The notes under the pieces: generated by a model
The model's database searches: none
What the model saw: the letters and a program-made list of their open reading frames with translations, nothing else
What the model was told of the DNA's origin: nothing
Translations under genes and position numbers: made by a program
Shown here: in pieces, positions 6,253 to 8,502 of the stretch
Layout of the letters: every line of letters begins with the position of its first letter
Numbering within the stretch: the stretch's first letter is position 1
From: Candidatus Aenigmatarchaeota archaeon
GTDB taxonomy: Archaea > Aenigmatarchaeota > Aenigmatarchaeia > QMZP01
Direction of reading: 5' to 3'
Length of the DNA: 8,502 bases
NCBI GenBank assembly: GCA_003663445.1
Contig: QMZZ01000013.1
Location: 1-8,502 of the forward strand

Positions 6253-7496
6253 AATTCCTCTAAGGCCAGCTCCCTGAGCTCTTTATACTCGCTTTTCTGC
6301 TTCATTCCGAGAATCCTTATCAGAATCGTGCTCGTTAAGACAGAAAAGACGATGATGCAGAATACCAGGTTTAGGATAAGACCGGAAAGTTCAGGATGTC
6401 CTGCTGCAACCAGGGCTCCGGCAACCAGGGGTGCCATTGCTGATTCTACTGTCCCTTTGGGTGCGGTCAGGGACAGGAGGAGGAAATCCCTTTTATCGAA
6501 TTTCTCTCTTTCCTTTTTCAGCAAAACCAGAACTATGACTGGCCTTAAGAGGAATATCACGAGGAAGAAGAGCAGAGCCAAAAGGAGCTGGTAGGGGGTC
6601 AGGCTGAAATATACGGCAGCGCCCAAAAGGGTAAAGATCGATATCCTTAAAAGCTCGGAAAGCTGATCCTCAAACCGGCTTGCTTCCTTTACCTTTATTT
6701 TCGAATAATTTCCGACGATCAAACCGCACACAGCAACGGCCAGCATTCCGGAACCGCCAACCCCCTCTGCAAAGGCATAGGTTATGAGAGCTGTTGCGAA
6801 AAGAAGCAGAGGCGTGTATTCCTTGAGCATCCCCTTTAAAGCTCTGGATATCCCGAAACCCATTACCAGACCTGTTCCGATCCCGGCAACAACCAAAAGC
6901 CAGAACTGAGTCACGTACTTGATGGGCTCGAACAAGCCAGGGGTTAGGGCGATACCAAGGAACATTAGAGGCAGGAGGACTGAAAGTGGGGCATTGAAAA
7001 TAGATTCCATTTTTAGCAAATTTATCGGTCCTCTCTTGGGCATGAACTTTTCAAAGGTATAAAGGACGCCCGTGGAAGTGCCTGAAAGGATCGAGGAGAG
7101 CAAGAAGGAGAAAACCCAATCCAGGCCGAAAATGAAATGGGCTGAAATGCCTATCAGGATCGTGTTCAGGATCGCCCCGCCCCAGGAGAGCTTTATCGTC
7201 AAGCTCGATAGCCTTTTGAAGGTCCTGAGAGGCATGGAAAAGGTCGAGATGAACACGATCAGGATCAGGGCAAGCATCCTCAGGAAGTCCGGAACGATCC
7301 CCATCACCGAAAGGTCGATGAGGGTCAGGTGCATTACCGAGCTTACCCACGGATTCCTGTAAACCGTCGGCCCCAAAATGAAACCGAGGAATATCAGGGG
7401 CAGGATGTCAGGAAACTTCCATTTTTTCATCAGGTTTGCGATAAAGATGCCCAGGCCAAGAAGGATACCGAAATAAGTGAGGACGAGGACATCCAT
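6249..7496 (-). CDS. Cation:proton antiporter, CPA family (NhaP/KefC-like membrane domain)
   Basis: This 415-residue integral membrane protein has roughly 12-13 helices and, by family, exchanges Na+ or K+ for H+. Family marks in order: the start of helix 1 (MDVLVLTYFGILLGLG), KFPDILPLIFLGFILGP (27-43), the discontinuous-helix region SGTSTGVL (138-145), MESIFNAP (163-170), the charged FEDQLSELLRISIF region (275-288), LRPV (317-320), and LTAPKGTVESAMAP (343-356), equivalent to the family's 'PRG' helix. The usual Asp of the ND pair is Ala169 after Asn168, and Ser141 stands where many CPA1 members have the TD aspartate, so ion binding or stoichiometry may differ from classical NhaP. There is no C-terminal TrkA-N or TrkA-C regulatory domain; the protein ends with a charged tail of about 18 residues. 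I chose the ATG at 7496; a TTG six codons upstream (7514) would extend the frame, but it lies on the promoter side and adds nothing conserved. Confidence 0.88.
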   Translation of the reverse strand: MDVLVLTYFGILLGLGIFIANLMKKWKFPDILPLIFLGFILGPTVYRNPWVSSVMHLTLIDLSVMGIVPDFLRMLALILIVFISTFSMPLRTFKRLSSLTIKLSWGGAILNTILIGISAHFIFGLDWVFSFLLSSILSGTSTGVLYTFEKFMPKRGPINLLKMESIFNAPLSVLLPLMFLGIALTPGLFEPIKYVTQFWLLVVAGIGTGLVMGFGISRALKGMLKEYTPLLLFATALITYAFAEGVGGSGMLAVAVCGLIVGNYSKIKVKEASRFEDQLSELLRISIFTLLGAAVYFSLTPYQLLLALLFFLVIFLLRPVIVLVLLKKEREKFDKRDFLLLSLTAPKGTVESAMAPLVAGALVAAGHPELSGLILNLVFCIIVFSVLTSTILIRILGMKQKSEYKELRELALEEF

Positions 7497-7512
7497 TTTT
7501 AAAATTGAACTC

Positions 7513-7525
7513 AAGGTTTAAATAT
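7513..7525 (-). promoter_or_regulatory. TATA box of the antiporter gene, palindromic core
   Basis: On the minus strand ATATTTAAA (7517-7525) has its TTTAAA core centred about 24 nt before the antiporter ATG at 7496, predicting a leaderless transcript. The core is palindromic, and on the plus strand it reads AAGGTTTAAA with a BRE-like purine tract in front. It could therefore also drive the divergent ATPase gene, with a leader of about 20 nt. Confidence 0.55.
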
Positions 7526-7534
7526 CGGGAGAAA

Positions 7535-7544
7535 TTTTATTTAT
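7535..7544 (+). promoter_or_regulatory. Candidate TATA box of the Cdc48-type ATPase gene
   Basis: TTTTATTTAT is centred about 25 nt before the ATG at 7565, matching the leaderless spacing of the other promoters. The alternative is the plus-strand reading of 7513-7522, which would leave a leader of about 20 nt containing the purine-rich GGAAAAGG (7551-7558). Confidence 0.5.
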
Positions 7545-7564
7545 TAGAAAGGAAAAGGTTTAAA

Positions 7565-8502
7565 ATGGTCGAGGAAGTTGTTCTTAAGGTCGGGGAGCTG
7601 ACAAGCAGGGACGAGTTCGGGCGAGGAATCGTAAGGATCGATTCTCAGACGATGAGGAAGCTGGGGATAAAGGAAGGTGATATTGTTGAGTTGCAGGGAC
7701 AGAAGAAAACCGGGGCAATAGCTGTAAGGGCCTATCCGGCTGATGTGGGATTGAACCTTATAAGAATGGACGGTTTAACCAGAAGAAACGCTGGGGTCGG
7801 TGTCGGAGATTCTATCAGGGTCAGGAAGGCAGAAGTTAAGGAGGCAAAAAGGGTTGTTCTGGCTCCGGCCCAGAAAGGTATCATTCTTCAGATGCCGCCA
7901 GAGCTTCTCAAGAAAAACCTTTACCTCAGGCCGGTCACCAAAGGTGATATATTGGCACCGTTCCCTGTTGTCAAAAGATATGGCGGTTTGGAAGACATAT
8001 TCGGGATACCGATAGAGGAAATATTTTTCACGCCGATGCCGGGTGAGACAAAGCTTATGGTCGTTTCAACATCACCTGAAGGGATAGTAAAGATAACAGA
8101 CGTTACGGATATAGAGCTCAAGCCAGAGGCTGTTGAGCTTGAGGAAAGGAGGATACCGACAATAACGTATGAGGATGTTGGAGGTCTTGCACCTGCTATC
8201 GAGAAAATAAGGGAAATGGTAGAGCTTCCCTTAAGGCATCCCGAACTTTTCATACGGCTCGGTATAGAACCACCAAAAGGCGTTTTGCTTTACGGTCCTC
8301 CTGGGACAGGGAAGACGCTGCTGGCAAAGGCTGTTGCGAATGAGTCAGGGGCTAATTTTATTGCGATATCAGGGCCTGAAATAATGTCAAAGTGGTATGG
8401 AGAATCTGAAAAGAGATTAAGGGGCATTTTTGCCGAGGCAGAGAAGAACGCTCCAAGCATAATCTTTATAGATGAAATAGATGCTATAGCGCCGAAAAGG
8501 GA
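7565..8502 (+). CDS. cdc48: Cdc48/VAT-type AAA ATPase (3' partial)
   Basis: The first 312 codons of an AAA+ unfoldase gene are present; the frame is still open at the right edge. Family members form hexamers with two AAA rings that extract and unfold proteins, in archaea often for the proteasome. Residues 1-90 form the double-psi barrel of the N-domain (FGRGIVRID at 18-26, LGIKEGD at 33-39), and about 95-190 is the second N-subdomain (RPVTKGD at 122-128). The D1 AAA domain begins at YEDVGGL (202-208), with Walker A GPPGTGKT (244-251), pore loop KWYGE (276-280) and Walker B IIFIDEIDAI (299-308). Between the RPVTKGD segment and MVVSTSPEG the N-domain seems about 20-30 residues longer than in many relatives. 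The second ring is outside the window, so a single-ring relative cannot be excluded. The ATG at 7565 fits the family start. The gene is divergent from the antiporter. Confidence 0.93.
   Translation, partial: MVEEVVLKVGELTSRDEFGRGIVRIDSQTMRKLGIKEGDIVELQGQKKTGAIAVRAYPADVGLNLIRMDGLTRRNAGVGVGDSIRVRKAEVKEAKRVVLAPAQKGIILQMPPELLKKNLYLRPVTKGDILAPFPVVKRYGGLEDIFGIPIEEIFFTPMPGETKLMVVSTSPEGIVKITDVTDIELKPEAVELEERRIPTITYEDVGGLAPAIEKIREMVELPLRHPELFIRLGIEPPKGVLLYGPPGTGKTLLAKAVANESGANFIAISGPEIMSKWYGESEKRLRGIFAEAEKNAPSIIFIDEIDAIAPKR

Larger units (their letters stand above)
7513..7564. repeat. Direct repeat of AAGGTTTAAA flanking the divergent promoters
   Basis: The 10-mer AAGGTTTAAA occurs at 7513-7522 and 7555-7564, 42 nt apart or about four DNA turns. 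The second copy abuts the ATPase start codon. A third copy is the IMP dehydrogenase promoter at 4762-4771. The pair may be a duplicated core promoter element or a regulator site. Confidence 0.5.

Noticed and set aside
7051..7362. Overlapping frames of about 100 codons on both strands inside the antiporter gene
   Set aside because: They are shadows of the antiporter reading frame, with no start context or protein features.
7497..7514. TTG start extending the antiporter by six residues
   Set aside because: The ATG at 7496 is preceded by a TATA box at the same spacing as the other genes, and the added residues are not conserved.
7800..8253. Open frames on both strands inside the Cdc48-type gene
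   Set aside because: The Cdc48 frame is open throughout and carries conserved motifs; the others have no coding evidence.

Overview
The window comes from an archaeon. It holds a replicative MCM helicase of archaeal length and a Cdc48/VAT-type AAA ATPase. Its promoters are TATA/BRE-like boxes centred about 24 nt before the start codons, which is leaderless archaeal architecture, and arginine is coded mostly by AGG/AGA. I cannot place it more finely. Coding density is very high: the largest gaps without a gene are 58 nt (2000-2057) and about 68 nt (7497-7564), so no stretch over 300 nt lacks a gene. I found no tRNA, rRNA, CRISPR array, insertion sequence or recombination site.

Region 1 (1-1999, plus strand) is the unusual part. 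It is a five-gene operon in which every junction is a 4-nt ATGA overlap. In order it holds the last 26 codons of a probable KaiC/RecA-family ATPase, a soluble V4R-like protein that lacks the metal-site residues, a V4R-domain protein with an apparently complete zinc site, an orphan 3-TM protein, and a 7-TM protein resembling the N-terminal receptor part of 7TM histidine kinases but with no kinase. Together they look like a split membrane sensory system: 7TM receptor and small membrane partner, two ligand-binding-type V4R modules, and an ATPase output. The parts are recognisable; the combination and its function are inferred.

Region 2 (2000-6252, plus strand) is housekeeping. It has a nucleotide-sugar pyrophosphorylase, the MCM helicase, and a divergent IMP dehydrogenase with two CBS domains. 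Each gene has its own compact promoter in a gap of 21-58 nt, in two cases overlapping the previous stop codon.

Region 3 (6249-7496, minus strand) is a CPA-family cation:proton antiporter convergent with the IMP dehydrogenase, the two stop codons sharing TTAA. Its usual ion-binding Asn-Asp pair reads Asn-Ala. Region 4 (7497-8502) is a short divergent promoter region followed by a Cdc48-type ATPase gene that runs off the window inside its first AAA domain.

The 10-mer AAGGTTTAAA occurs three times, with one near-copy, always just upstream of genes. I read it as this organism's BRE/TATA element.
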